DNA of 14,320 bases from the NCBI GenBank assembly GCA_031265595.1, contig JAISCM010000161.1, positions 1 through 14,320 on the forward strand, given 5' to 3'. Of this stretch, positions 1-7,112 are shown one piece after another (the stretch's first letter is position 1; the number at the start of each line of letters is the position of its first letter). The stretch comes from Tannerellaceae bacterium. Lineage in GTDB: Bacteria; Bacteroidota; Bacteroidia; Bacteroidales; Tannerellaceae. A program made the position numbers and the translations under genes. The notes under the pieces were generated by a model, which ran no database searches, had not been told where the DNA came from, and saw nothing but the letters and a program-made list of their open reading frames with translations.

Positions 1-194
1 GTTTCCGCCGTTTGGGTAAAGGCGCTGATTCTCCCTCCGCCCTTATGCCTTAGCATGACATGCGCCCTTTCCACCGCTTCCTTTTTCTCATTGGTTACCT
101 TTCCGGTGATATGGATGGACTGCGAAAAGGCAGGCGGCAGGCTAAAGGATAAAACGAGTGTAAAGAGTATGTGTTTTAATCGGATTTGCTTCAT
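1..194 (-). CDS. Outer-membrane protein with carboxypeptidase-regulatory-like N-terminus (partial, first 64 codons)
   Basis: Only the N-terminus is inside the window; the gene continues past position 1. It opens with the signal peptide MKQIRLKHILFTLVLSFSLP, followed by PAFSQ, a typical Bacteroidota signal-peptidase site. Next comes SIHITGKVTNEKKEAVERAH, which looks like the first strands of the small beta-sandwich (CarbopepD_reg family) that precedes many Bacteroidota outer-membrane beta-barrels and TonB-linked receptors. Its ATG (192-194) overlaps by ATGA the TGA (191-193) that would end the repaired GLPGLI gene, so the two are probably translationally coupled. GLPGLI genes commonly sit beside such barrel proteins, which supports the call. 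The barrel itself cannot be seen here, so the substrate is unknown. Confidence 0.72.
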   Translation of the reverse strand, partial: MKQIRLKHILFTLVLSFSLPPAFSQSIHITGKVTNEKKEAVERAHVMLRHKGGGRISAFTQTAE

Positions 195-1029
195 TTGTAA
201 TCCCGTTCAATGTAATCATAGTTTAGCCTGGCCGGTTCTGAATTGACAATTCCTATTTTCGCCAGATTGGTTTTGGCCATCATCTCTCCTTTTTTCCCGA
301 AGCTTGTCTCTATAAATTCTTTACGCCCTATTTGCCTGCTGTCTTTTGGTATTTGTGTGTCGATAGGTTCTTCTATTTCCGGAAGCCGATCAGTTCAAAA
401 CTATAATGCTTTGCCGTATCATGCAGTTTGGTTATCAGACCGGGCAAACCGTAGAACTTCCACGGGCCTTCGCTTAGAGGGATCTCTGTGGTGAACCATG
501 CTTCCCAGTCTCTTCCCCTCCAATGGCATTGTGCCTTCTGGCAGCCGTATCCCAATATGGTTGCCGTATCACTTAGTATTTCCCAGTTCTGCGGCGTAAG
601 TTCATCTTTGTAGGTAAAGCTTTGGATAGAAATATTATCTCTTACCCGGATTTCCTTCTTCTTGTAATCTTTATACAGGTCGGACTGAAAGTATCCCGGA
701 TGGAAACTGTTATTATTCATGTATGACGCATCTCCGGTTCTTCTCATTTCCCCCATAGCTTTTTCGAGTGTAGTATTAAAAAGTGTCCAAAACAAATCCG
801 GCGACTGTTTTTCAAGCGAGTCTAAGTAGAATCTCTGGTATGTAAAACCTTTTGTCAGCTTATCGCCAATTTGTACAATATAAATCTCCTGCCTGAAATA
901 CCCCATAGAAACGGTATCGCTTAAAAAATCGAATTGGTAAGCGCACTTATAGTGTGATTTCTCCCTGCCATAGCCTGAATTACCAATTAACAAAAGGGCA
1001 AAGATGGTGTATAGAATGGGTTTAGTCAT
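191..1029 (-). pseudogene. GLPGLI family protein, frameshifted near the 3' end
   Basis: This is a secreted protein of the GLPGLI family, whose molecular function is unknown. The preferred start is ATG 1029, giving the signal peptide MTKPILYTIFALLLIGNSGYG; a longer reading from 1053 would overlap the preceding gene and bury that signal. The family motif appears as YGLPGLI late in the protein, after WEAWFTTEIPLSEGPWKF. The open frame stops at TAG 373-375, just after ELIGFRK. Immediately downstream the other frame continues with EEPIDTQIPKDSRQIGRKEF and runs to TGA 191-193, ending in LNYDYIERDYK, which is the expected family tail. Adding one A to the AAA run just before the TAG (near 376-378) restores RKIEEP and a protein of about 279 residues, a normal family length. 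It follows the ATPase gene by 14 nt and overlaps the next gene by ATGA. Either a true one-base deletion or a homopolymer sequencing error explains it. Confidence 0.85.
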
Positions 1030-1043
1030 ATATTTTGGGTTTA

Positions 1044-2333
1044 TTAAATACAAAAGGCGGCATATAAAGGGACTGATTTTATACCATTTTCAAAACCGAA
1101 GTTCTTTTTGGATAAGCGGATTCCATACGGGCATTTATACTTTTCCATAAATATCCCCAGGCTTTTAGAACGTACCCGTAGGCCTGCTTTTACTTCAACC
1201 GGTATAACGTCAATACCTTTCTGGATTACGAAATCCACCTCTGCCGTATGATCGTTCTTCCAATAGTATAGCGGTATCTGATTGGCGGCAAAAGCTTGTG
1301 CGATATAGTTTTCAGCAATTGAGCCGAGAAAGGAATTATCCGTTTCGAGAGGCGAAAGGATCACCTGTGCTATTATCCCGGACTGCATCGTAAGCATTCC
1401 CGTATCAGACAGGTATAATTTGAAGTCGCTCAGGTCTGCATAAACCTTAACCGGCAGCGTTCCATGATTTGTTTTCTGGCATTTAAGAATTACGCCTGCA
1501 TATTTGAGCCATTCGATTGCTTCGCCGAAAAGGGTGGCGCTTCCTCCTTTCTGAACAACATTGTATTGGAATTTATGATTTTCTTTTGCCAATTGAACGG
1601 GGATGGATTCATAGCATGCACGGATCTTTATGCTGGTAGCCGGTTCGGCATATTTAGCCATATCAGCGATGTATTCGTTCAGAATCCTGTTTTGAATATC
1701 GGCAACCGCCACAAAGCTACTGGTGTTGATAAACTCTTTAACGGCAGCAGGCATGCCTCCTACAATTAAATATTTATTATAAAAGTCAATCGCCATTGAA
1801 TGTACATCTAAAGGCTCATCCGATTCGTAGCGCTCACGGATCAGCGTGGCAAAGTTTTCTCGGCCCAACGCCCATAGAAACTCCTCAAAGTCCATAGGGA
1901 ATAGCGTAAGCTCATTCACTTTTCCTACAGGAAACGAATAGTTGTTGCGGTTGATCGCTACGCCCAGCAAAGAGCCTGCGGCAATAATATGGTATTGGGG
2001 CGTTTGTTCGCAGAAGTACTTCAGCGAGGTCAACGCTCTTTCGCAAGCTTGTATTTCATCGAAGACGACCAATGTCTTGCCCGGGATAATACGCTGCGAA
2101 TGTACCGATTCGATATATTGGATGATCGGTATTGGCGTAATGCCTTCTTCAAATTTTAATGCTAACGCTTTGTCTGTTTCAAGATTTACAATGATACAAT
2201 TGTCGAATTCCCGCTTTCCGAATGCCTGTAAAATATAGCTTTTACCTACCTGACGCGCGCCGTTGACAAGCAGCGGCATTCTGCCGGGCCGGTTTTTCCA
2301 TGTAAGCAATTCGTCATATATCTTTCTTTTCAT
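1044..2333 (-). CDS. AAA family ATPase with DUF4143 / PD-(D/E)XK-like C-terminus
   Basis: This is a 429-residue ATP-binding protein of the AAA_14/DUF4143 group, common in gut Bacteroidales and of unknown cellular role. Visible motifs are Walker A GARQVGKS (residues 25-32), Walker B LVVFDEIQ (about 88-95) and a sensor-like IIAAGSLLG (about 116-124). The C-terminus has EVDFVIQ followed by VIPVEVKAG, so D367, E380 and K382 fit a D-x(n)-ExK nuclease-like core. A frame extension reaches a TTG at 2348, but ATG 2333 is the natural start because the family begins close to KRKIYDELLTWKNRPGRMPL. A possible -7 box (TATTTTTG) ends 13 nt before the ATG, so it may be transcribed separately from rsmE, 49 nt upstream. 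The GLPGLI gene follows after 14 nt. No toxin or antitoxin partner is visible. Confidence 0.88.
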   Translation of the reverse strand: MKRKIYDELLTWKNRPGRMPLLVNGARQVGKSYILQAFGKREFDNCIIVNLETDKALALKFEEGITPIPIIQYIESVHSQRIIPGKTLVVFDEIQACERALTSLKYFCEQTPQYHIIAAGSLLGVAINRNNYSFPVGKVNELTLFPMDFEEFLWALGRENFATLIRERYESDEPLDVHSMAIDFYNKYLIVGGMPAAVKEFINTSSFVAVADIQNRILNEYIADMAKYAEPATSIKIRACYESIPVQLAKENHKFQYNVVQKGGSATLFGEAIEWLKYAGVILKCQKTNHGTLPVKVYADLSDFKLYLSDTGMLTMQSGIIAQVILSPLETDNSFLGSIAENYIAQAFAANQIPLYYWKNDHTAEVDFVIQKGIDVIPVEVKAGLRVRSKSLGIFMEKYKCPYGIRLSKKNFGFENGIKSVPLYAAFCI

Positions 2334-2345
2334 CGTTCTTTTTTT

Positions 2346-2353
2346 CAAAAATA
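2346..2353 (-). promoter_or_regulatory. Possible -7 box (TATTTTTG) of the DUF4143 ATPase gene
   Basis: The minus strand reads TATTTTTG, matching the Bacteroidota -7 consensus TAnnTTTG, with its last base 13 nt from the ATG at 2333. No clear TTTG -33 element is seen at the usual spacing, and the region is AT-rich, so a chance match is possible. Confidence 0.4.
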
Positions 2354-2366
2354 CAATTATGTTGTG

Positions 2367-2394
2367 AATTATGAATTATAAATTATGAATTGTT
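2367..2394. repeat. Two copies of an AT-rich 14-bp tandem repeat
   Basis: AATTATGAATT occurs at 2367-2377 and again at 2381-2391, with a period of 14 bp. The second copy contains the rsmE stop codon (TAA on the minus strand, 2383-2385), so the last residues of RsmE (NNS) are encoded within the repeat. It lies between rsmE and the ATPase gene. No function is evident. Confidence 0.6.
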
Positions 2395-3108
2395 TTGACC
2401 CTTTGGGGTTTCTTCATTCAGCAGGTGGATGGTATGGATGGCTGTTAGAGCGGCCGTTTCTGTCCGGAGGCGGCTCTTTCCTAATGAGATGGGTTCGAAT
2501 CCTTCTTTTATGGCGGCAGCTACTTCTTCGGGGCTGAAATCACCTTCGGGGCCTATCAGTATCAGGGCGGCTTCTTTGGGGTGGTATCGTTGTTTTAAGG
2601 CGCTTTTCTCTCCTTCATGGCAATGGGCGATAAATCTTCTGCCTTGAAAAGGGTGTTGTATAAATGTATGGAAGTCTGTTATTCCGGTTAGTTTGGGCAG
2701 GGTGGCTTTCTGTGATTGCTTCATTGCGCTGATCAGTATCTTTTCCAACCGGGGGAGTTTTATTTCCCGCCTTTCGGAGAAGCGGCAATTCAGGAAGGTC
2801 AGTTGGTTTATACCGATCTCGGTTGATTTTTCGCAGAGCCATTCCATCCGGTCGATGTTCTTGGTGGGAGCAACGGCCAGATGTAAATCGAAATTCCATA
2901 AGGGAGGTTGCTCCTGCCGGGCGATCACGTCGATATGGCAGTGTTTGGGATTGGAAGAACGGATCACGGCTTTGTAAAAGAAGCCTTTGCCGTCGGCCAG
3001 ATCTATCTCGTCTCCTTCCGTCAGGCGTAGTACGCGCAGGGCATGCCTTGCTTCTTCTTCCGGCAATTCCCGGACGGCGCTTATATCGGGCGCGTAGAAT
3101 AATTGCAT
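2383..3108 (-). CDS. rsmE: 16S rRNA (uracil1498-N3)-methyltransferase RsmE
   Basis: RsmE uses S-adenosylmethionine to methylate N3 of U1498 in 16S rRNA of the small subunit. The 241-residue length matches the family (E. coli about 243). The N-terminus MQLFYAPDI with EEEARHALRVLRLTEGDEI (about 17-35) is the PUA-like RNA-binding part. The SPOUT methyltransferase signatures follow: EKSTEIGI (93-100), the RLEKILISAMKQSQKATLP stretch (120-138), IGPEGDFSPEE (185-195) and LGKSRLRTETAAL (209-221), which form the SAM-binding knot. The start is ATG 3108, 5 nt after the nucleoside transporter stop, so it probably shares a transcript with that gene and the bifunctional-nuclease gene. The C-terminal residues run into a short AT-rich repeat; this is the only oddity. 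Confidence 0.96.
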   Translation of the reverse strand: MQLFYAPDISAVRELPEEEARHALRVLRLTEGDEIDLADGKGFFYKAVIRSSNPKHCHIDVIARQEQPPLWNFDLHLAVAPTKNIDRMEWLCEKSTEIGINQLTFLNCRFSERREIKLPRLEKILISAMKQSQKATLPKLTGITDFHTFIQHPFQGRRFIAHCHEGEKSALKQRYHPKEAALILIGPEGDFSPEEVAAAIKEGFEPISLGKSRLRTETAALTAIHTIHLLNEETPKGQNNS

Positions 3109-3113
3109 GGGGC

Positions 3114-4427
3114 TTAGCCTAAGATCATTCCGATAATCGTTGCCGACATAACAGATACCAGCGCTCCCCCTATCATTGCCGGGAAACCAAAGCGGGTGAT
3201 CATACTGCGCTTCTCAGGGGCCAAAACGCCCATTCCTCCCAATAATATACCGATAGACGATATATTGGCAAAGCCACATAATATATAGGTAGACATCAGC
3301 ATGGACTTTTCATAGATAAACATACCGGCCGCTTTCCATTCCTGCATTTGGGCGTAGGCTACGAACTCATTCAGTATCGTTTTCTGTCCTAAAAGAGAAC
3401 CGACCACCATGATGTCATCTGCCGGGACGCCTATCAGCCACATAAAAGGAGCCAGGATTGTTCCGGTGATGAACTGAAAGGTAAATCCGTCGGATTTTCC
3501 GTTCGTAAATTCCCGGATCCATTCATTCAGCCCGGTATAATGGCCTATTATGTTGCTCGAAATGTAATTTACTAAAGCTACCAGCCCGATGAAGACTAAC
3601 AGCATGGCTGCGATATTCACCAGTAGTTTAACGCCTGTTGAAGTGCCGGCGGCTAAGGCATCCAGCGAGGTAGATTGCTTATTGATCTTCTCCATCTCGA
3701 CAACCGTATCGCTTACCGGTTCGGTTTGCGGACAAAGCATCTTGGCTATCACGATCGCTCCGGGAGCAGCCATCACGGAGGCCGACAAAAGGTGTTTGGC
3801 AAATAGCACCCTGGATACAGGATCGTTGCCGCCCAGCATCCCGACGTATGCCCCCATTACGGAGCCGGCAATCGTCCCCATGCCGGAAACCATTACCAGA
3901 AATATCTCCGACCGGTTCATCGACGGTAAATAGTTCTTGATCAGTACGGGCGATTCGGTCATTCCCATAAAAATATTTCCCGAGGCCACAAGCCCTTCCG
4001 AGCCTGATATATTCATAAAACGCCGGAGCACCCATGAAAAGGCGCCCACGATCCGCTGGATAACTCCCCAATGATACAAGAGCGAAACCAGGGCTGAAAA
4101 AAAGATCACAATAGGCAATGAGTGGAGCAGAAAACTGAAATTGGACTTATCTGCCAATGCGCCGCCCAGTAAAAACGTGATGCCGGCATGGGTAAAATCC
4201 ATCAACTTCACAAACGCTTTGCCTACCCACTCAAAAACAATCCCTATGGCCGGGATGTACAGTATAGACAAGGCCAAAACCAACTGGAGGAATAATCCTC
4301 CGCCTACTAATTTCCAATCAATATGTTTGCGGTCATAGCTAAACAGATAGCATACCCCAAGCACGCATATCATTCCTGTCAATCCGCGTAGAAGTGAAAT
4401 GATACTAAATCCTGCCGGTTCAATCAT
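3114..4427 (-). CDS. Concentrative nucleoside transporter (CNT/NupC family)
   Basis: This is an inner-membrane symporter importing nucleosides with H+ or Na+. The 437-residue hydrophobic protein has an N-terminal helix region, a gate-like segment (about 105-150), and the family signatures GMTESPVLIK (155-164), SVMAAPGAIVIAK (217-229), LLGQKTILNEFVAY (345-358) and CGFANISSIGIL (384-395). By comparison with the Vibrio CNT structure, the ribose-contacting residues correspond to E354, N388 and S391 and are all present. In the first signature a Met stands where GQTEAP-type transporters have Gln, a nucleobase contact, which may alter base preference. The start is ATG 4427, 3 nt after the upstream stop; rsmE follows after 5 nt. 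Substrate choice (pyrimidine or purine) cannot be read from the sequence. Confidence 0.93.
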   Translation of the reverse strand: MIEPAGFSIISLLRGLTGMICVLGVCYLFSYDRKHIDWKLVGGGLFLQLVLALSILYIPAIGIVFEWVGKAFVKLMDFTHAGITFLLGGALADKSNFSFLLHSLPIVIFFSALVSLLYHWGVIQRIVGAFSWVLRRFMNISGSEGLVASGNIFMGMTESPVLIKNYLPSMNRSEIFLVMVSGMGTIAGSVMGAYVGMLGGNDPVSRVLFAKHLLSASVMAAPGAIVIAKMLCPQTEPVSDTVVEMEKINKQSTSLDALAAGTSTGVKLLVNIAAMLLVFIGLVALVNYISSNIIGHYTGLNEWIREFTNGKSDGFTFQFITGTILAPFMWLIGVPADDIMVVGSLLGQKTILNEFVAYAQMQEWKAAGMFIYEKSMLMSTYILCGFANISSIGILLGGMGVLAPEKRSMITRFGFPAMIGGALVSVMSATIIGMILG

Positions 4428-4430
4428 GGG

Positions 4431-5066
4431 TTATTCTCTTTTTGTTTTCCTGCGATGTAATTCGTCTCTGTACATCTTGGCATATTCATAATTCTCATTT
4501 TCGATGGCCTCTTGCAGGCGCGTCTCAATTTCGTCGGTTTCCAACAGGGAAAGCCATTTTTGCAATTGAGCCTCGTCTTTTATTTCGTCGGGTTCGAGGT
4601 CATACATTAAATCCTCTTCTTCTTTATCTTCCTCATCGTCAAAAAGGGATGGGTCTTCCAGCACCACGCCACATTCCCGTATGATCCCTTCCGTAGTGTA
4701 TATATCACATTGTACACGCAGAGCAATGGCTATGGCGTCCGACGTACGGGAGTCAAGGCGCACCCGCTGCATTCCATTATCGAAAAGCAATTCGGAGAAG
4801 AAAATACCATCTTCAAATTTATAAATGAATACTTCAAGCAAACGAATTTCGTAAGCCTGCAAAAAGGCGGAAAAAAGGTCGTGCGTAAGGGGACGCGGAG
4901 GATTTATCTTTTCTAAAGCGATAGCAATAGACTGCGCCTCCATTGTCCCTACGATAATCGGGATACGCCGGGGCCCTTTCTCTTCGGCAAGTATCAAAGC
5001 GTATGCGCCAGACTGTATCTGACTGTTCGTCAATCCTTGAACTCTTAATTTAATTCTTGTATCCAA
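4431..5066 (-). CDS. Bifunctional nuclease (BFN/DUF151) family protein with C-terminal UVR motif
   Basis: The 211-residue protein has two recognisable parts. Residues 1 to about 135 are a BFN/DUF151 domain, with RRIPIIVGTMEAQSIAIALE (33-52), RPLTHDLFSAFL (58-69) and RLDSRTSDAIAIALR (103-117). Plant members of this family have been reported to have nuclease activity; the bacterial role is uncertain. An acidic linker (143-152) leads to EIETRLQEAIENENYEYAK with RDELHRR (179-206), a UvrB/UvrC-type helical interaction motif also found in Clp-linked proteins. The start is taken as TTG 5066, since no in-frame ATG lies between the putative promoter and the conserved MDTRIKLRVQG beginning. It is probably the first gene of an operon with the nucleoside transporter (3 nt gap) and rsmE. 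Confidence 0.9.
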   Translation of the reverse strand: MDTRIKLRVQGLTNSQIQSGAYALILAEEKGPRRIPIIVGTMEAQSIAIALEKINPPRPLTHDLFSAFLQAYEIRLLEVFIYKFEDGIFFSELLFDNGMQRVRLDSRTSDAIAIALRVQCDIYTTEGIIRECGVVLEDPSLFDDEEDKEEEDLMYDLEPDEIKDEAQLQKWLSLLETDEIETRLQEAIENENYEYAKMYRDELHRRKTKRE

Positions 5067-5089
5067 ATCAACATTAATTAAAACAGTTA

Positions 5090-5097
5090 CAAATATA
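5090..5097 (-). promoter_or_regulatory. -7 box (TATATTTG) of the BFN-nucleoside transporter-rsmE operon
   Basis: The minus strand carries TATATTTG, a full match to TAnnTTTG, 23 nt before the TTG start of the BFN gene. A 7-bp inverted repeat, TATAGTG (5094-5100) and CACTATA (5127-5133), straddles the core promoter and could be an operator, though it is AT-rich and short. No perfect TTTG -33 box is present; TTTA on the minus strand near 5120 is the closest. Confidence 0.55.
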
Positions 5098-5185
5098 GTG
5101 TTTTTTATATATATCTTTTAAACATGCACTATAGTAAAACGAAAAAAACAAATACAACGATGGAGAGACGAATTAAAATAAATTG

Positions 5186-5193
5186 TAATTTTG
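5186..5193 (+). promoter_or_regulatory. -7 box (TAATTTTG) of the small plus-strand gene
   Basis: TAATTTTG matches TAnnTTTG and lies 16 nt before the ATG at 5210, giving a very short leader. The intergenic space 5067-5209 therefore seems to hold two divergent promoters, this one and the one at 5090-5097. No clear -33 element is seen. Confidence 0.5.
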
Positions 5194-5209
5194 TGAATTA
5201 TCAACGGAA

Positions 5210-5395
5210 ATGGAAACGTATAAAAGAACTTTAAAACAAAGTTATGAACTTCGCGATATTGCAGATTGCGCGAGAATAGATGAGCGTAAGCTGGTTGCGA
5301 TTAGGTTATTACAAAGGAAAACACCTATTGAAGACGTTGTTTTCCTGACAAACCTTACTAAGGAGCAGGTGCAGGAATTATTGGAAGAGGATTAA
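5210..5395 (+). CDS. Small hypothetical protein, 61 residues, related to Rpn-nuclease tails
   Basis: The ORF has its own TAnnTTTG box and a clean ATG start. The product is soluble and charged: after KRTLKQSYELRDIADCARID (5-24) comes a predicted helix-turn-helix-like tail, RKTPIEDVVFLTNLTKEQVQ (36-55), ending in ELLEED. This pattern (VAIRLLQ..., IEDV, LTKEQVQEL) resembles the C-terminal tail of Rpn / PD-(D/E)XK transposase-like proteins of Bacteroides, where such tails read roughly 'IAKRMLxxGxSIEEIAxxTGLSxEEI'. No catalytic domain is present, so it is either a free-standing small protein or a remnant of such a gene. It converges with the LRR gene, with 27 nt between the two stops. Function is unknown. 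Confidence 0.6.
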   Translation: METYKRTLKQSYELRDIADCARIDERKLVAIRLLQRKTPIEDVVFLTNLTKEQVQELLEED

Positions 5396-5422
5396 CCGTC
5401 ATAACGATATTGCAGCCGTCCA

Positions 5423-6802
5423 CTATTTTTCCACTATTTCTCCGAATTTCTTCCAGGCGCTATTTTTCATATATGCGGCTTTGGCTCCGGCGGGGACGAC
5501 AAGGGTTATCCGCTTGACCGGGACGCCCATAAAAACAAATGCTCCGACACTTGGCGGCACGGGATTTCGTACCTCGATGCGCGTGAGGTTCTTGCAGTTG
5601 AACAGCGCGTATGTTTTGAGGCTCGACATATCGGCTCCCAAAACCAGCGAGGTCAGTTTGCCCATCGCAAAGGCGTGGTGGCCGAGGCTTGTGATGCCGT
5701 CGCTGATTATTGCGCTCGTGACGTTGGGCAGTACTACTCCCCACGAAGGATCGCCCGGAACATCACCCTTACCGCTGACGGTCAAAACGCCGTCGTCCAG
5801 ATGCCATGCTATGTCTGTGGTCACCATGCCGCTTGTGGATTGCTTGAGCGACCCACCCGGCGCCGGCTCTCCAAGATCATCCGGCGCAACAGCGCTTTTT
5901 ACATATTCTACAGGGGTATGCTTGATGGCGCCCTTAGCGATTAACCCCAGCGTATCGCCTTGCTGTGTGTAATACATAACTTCGATCGTACTTACGTTCT
6001 CAATGCGCTCCCTGGGCGAGCTGCCCCGTATTGCCTGTGTCACGCTTCTGAGGGTGTCGGAACACAGGATCAGGGTCTGTTCGTTGAACCAGTACCGCCC
6101 CTCCTGCATGGTGGTTTTGCCGGCGAGTTTGTCAAAGTTCCGAACTACGTAATTCTCGCCTGAGAGGGTCAGTTGCCTTGCGCCGTCTTTGGTAATGTAG
6201 GTACCGTTCATCTCGCCTCGATGCTGCCCGGAGTATTCGAGGTATGCTTTGTAATAATCTTCGGTGACGATATATTTGTTGAGGTTGTCGAGATTTTCGA
6301 TTGACTGGGTATCGGTAGCCTCATTTATCGAGAACAAAATGCCGCGGCCTGCGTTGCCTTCCTTGCCGGTGAGATCGTAATTTATCACATACACCTTGCC
6401 CGGATCGAAGTTCATTGCCAAGTATACTACGTTGCTTCGCTCTACCATATTCCTTACGCGCGTAACATGGCGTCCGCCGATGAATCCCGGTGGCAGCGTT
6501 TCGCTGTAATACCTGCAATACTGGACAGCAATCCTGTTCTCTCCGGCGTGGGCAAGGTAGAGGCCGTTGGCGATGCGGCGACAACCGCTGATGATGTCCA
6601 CAAGGTCGTTTGCAGGCATCACATAACAGTGTGGGGACAACGTATCGGGTTCGTCTGGGCTAAGAACAGTCTTGCCGGTGATGATATATCCCACCGTTTC
6701 GCCCTTATAGAGGGCAATTTGGATGTCTTCCCAGTTTTGCCCATAGGCGCTCAACGCGGCAAAGAGCAGAAGTGCAATAGCATAAGATTTAAACTTCGCC
6801 AT
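5423..6802 (-). CDS. Secreted BspA-like leucine-rich repeat protein
   Basis: ATG 6802 is chosen because it gives a clean signal peptide, MAKFKSYAIALLLFAALSAYG, followed by Q; the frame extends to 6919 but would bury it. The 459-residue product has an unrecognised N-terminal region (about 22-190), then a strand-rich stretch (200-250: TYITKDGARQLTLSGENYVV, GRYWFNEQTLIL) like a small lipocalin or META-type fold. The C-terminal part (about 328-459) opens with TDIAWHLDDGVLTVSGKGDVP, typical of BspA-family proteins, and has LRR_5-like repeats (LPNVTSAIISDGITSLGHHA, LTSLVLGADMSSLKTYALFN, LTRIEVRNPVPPSVGAFVF) capped by VVPAGAKAAYMKNSAWKKF. BspA-like proteins are exported surface or periplasmic binders. 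By eye the gene is more GC-rich than its neighbours, suggesting recent acquisition. Ligand unknown. Confidence 0.82.
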   Translation of the reverse strand: MAKFKSYAIALLLFAALSAYGQNWEDIQIALYKGETVGYIITGKTVLSPDEPDTLSPHCYVMPANDLVDIISGCRRIANGLYLAHAGENRIAVQYCRYYSETLPPGFIGGRHVTRVRNMVERSNVVYLAMNFDPGKVYVINYDLTGKEGNAGRGILFSINEATDTQSIENLDNLNKYIVTEDYYKAYLEYSGQHRGEMNGTYITKDGARQLTLSGENYVVRNFDKLAGKTTMQEGRYWFNEQTLILCSDTLRSVTQAIRGSSPRERIENVSTIEVMYYTQQGDTLGLIAKGAIKHTPVEYVKSAVAPDDLGEPAPGGSLKQSTSGMVTTDIAWHLDDGVLTVSGKGDVPGDPSWGVVLPNVTSAIISDGITSLGHHAFAMGKLTSLVLGADMSSLKTYALFNCKNLTRIEVRNPVPPSVGAFVFMGVPVKRITLVVPAGAKAAYMKNSAWKKFGEIVEK

Positions 6803-6824
6803 AATCAGTTGGTTATTGAATGAA

Positions 6825-6832
6825 CGAATATA
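6825..6832 (-). promoter_or_regulatory. Candidate -7 box (TATATTCG) for the LRR gene
   Basis: The minus strand reads TATATTCG, one mismatch from TAnnTTTG, 22 nt upstream of the ATG at 6802. A TTTG lies about 23 nt further upstream, near the expected -33 position. This supports 6802 rather than 6919 as the start of translation. Confidence 0.4.
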
Positions 6833-6928
6833 GTGAAATCTATTGAATAAAAAAGCAAAAATCAGCATTACTTTGTAAATAAATTTCATACCAGTTATTT
6901 CGGACGATTTTAGATTCACGCGGGATAG

Positions 6929-7044
6929 GGATGCATCCTTTTCGGAAATCAGCGATACTCTCCGTCAGGCACAGCCCGAAAGGGTTATATTTTCATAACC
7001 GTAGGTCATCGACCTGCGGCTGCGGAAGTCATTACCGAAAAGTA
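6929..7044. repeat. Cluster of small hairpins, REP/RAYT-like repeat unit
   Basis: This non-coding stretch contains several adjacent hairpins: the perfect palindrome GGATGCATCC (6929-6938); CCC-GAAA-GGG, a GNRA-type tetraloop (6975-6984); GGTTAT/ATAACC around six bases (6983-7000); CCGTAGGTC-ATC-GACCTGCGG (6999-7019), pairing throughout if one G-U is allowed; and TTAC/GTAA (about 7032-7045). This density, at a gene-free junction, is like the imperfect palindromic repeats linked to RAYT (TnpA-REP) transposases. I cannot count copies in the genome, so the family assignment is inference. No RAYT gene lies in the window. Confidence 0.45.
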
Positions 7045-7058
7045 ACCGTTTCTTCGTA

Positions 7059-7066
7059 CAAAACTA
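7059..7066 (-). promoter_or_regulatory. Outward-facing TAGTTTTG box, left arm
   Basis: The minus strand of the left terminal repeat reads TAGTTTTG, matching TAnnTTTG and pointing toward the LRR gene. It is the mirror of the box at 7245-7252. No -33 TTTG is evident, so promoter activity is uncertain. Confidence 0.3.
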
Positions 7067-7112
7067 TTGGCGGGATCGTATCTGTTTCGTATTTCCTTGG
7101 TGTACCTCTGAT

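Noticed and set aside
2334..2348. TTG start at 2348 for the DUF4143 ATPase
   Set aside because: ATG 2333 is present, better placed relative to the family N-terminus, and the TTG overlaps the putative -7 box.
6803..6919. Upstream extension of the LRR protein start to 6919
   Set aside because: It would place 39 residues before a good signal peptide, and a promoter-like box lies inside the extension.
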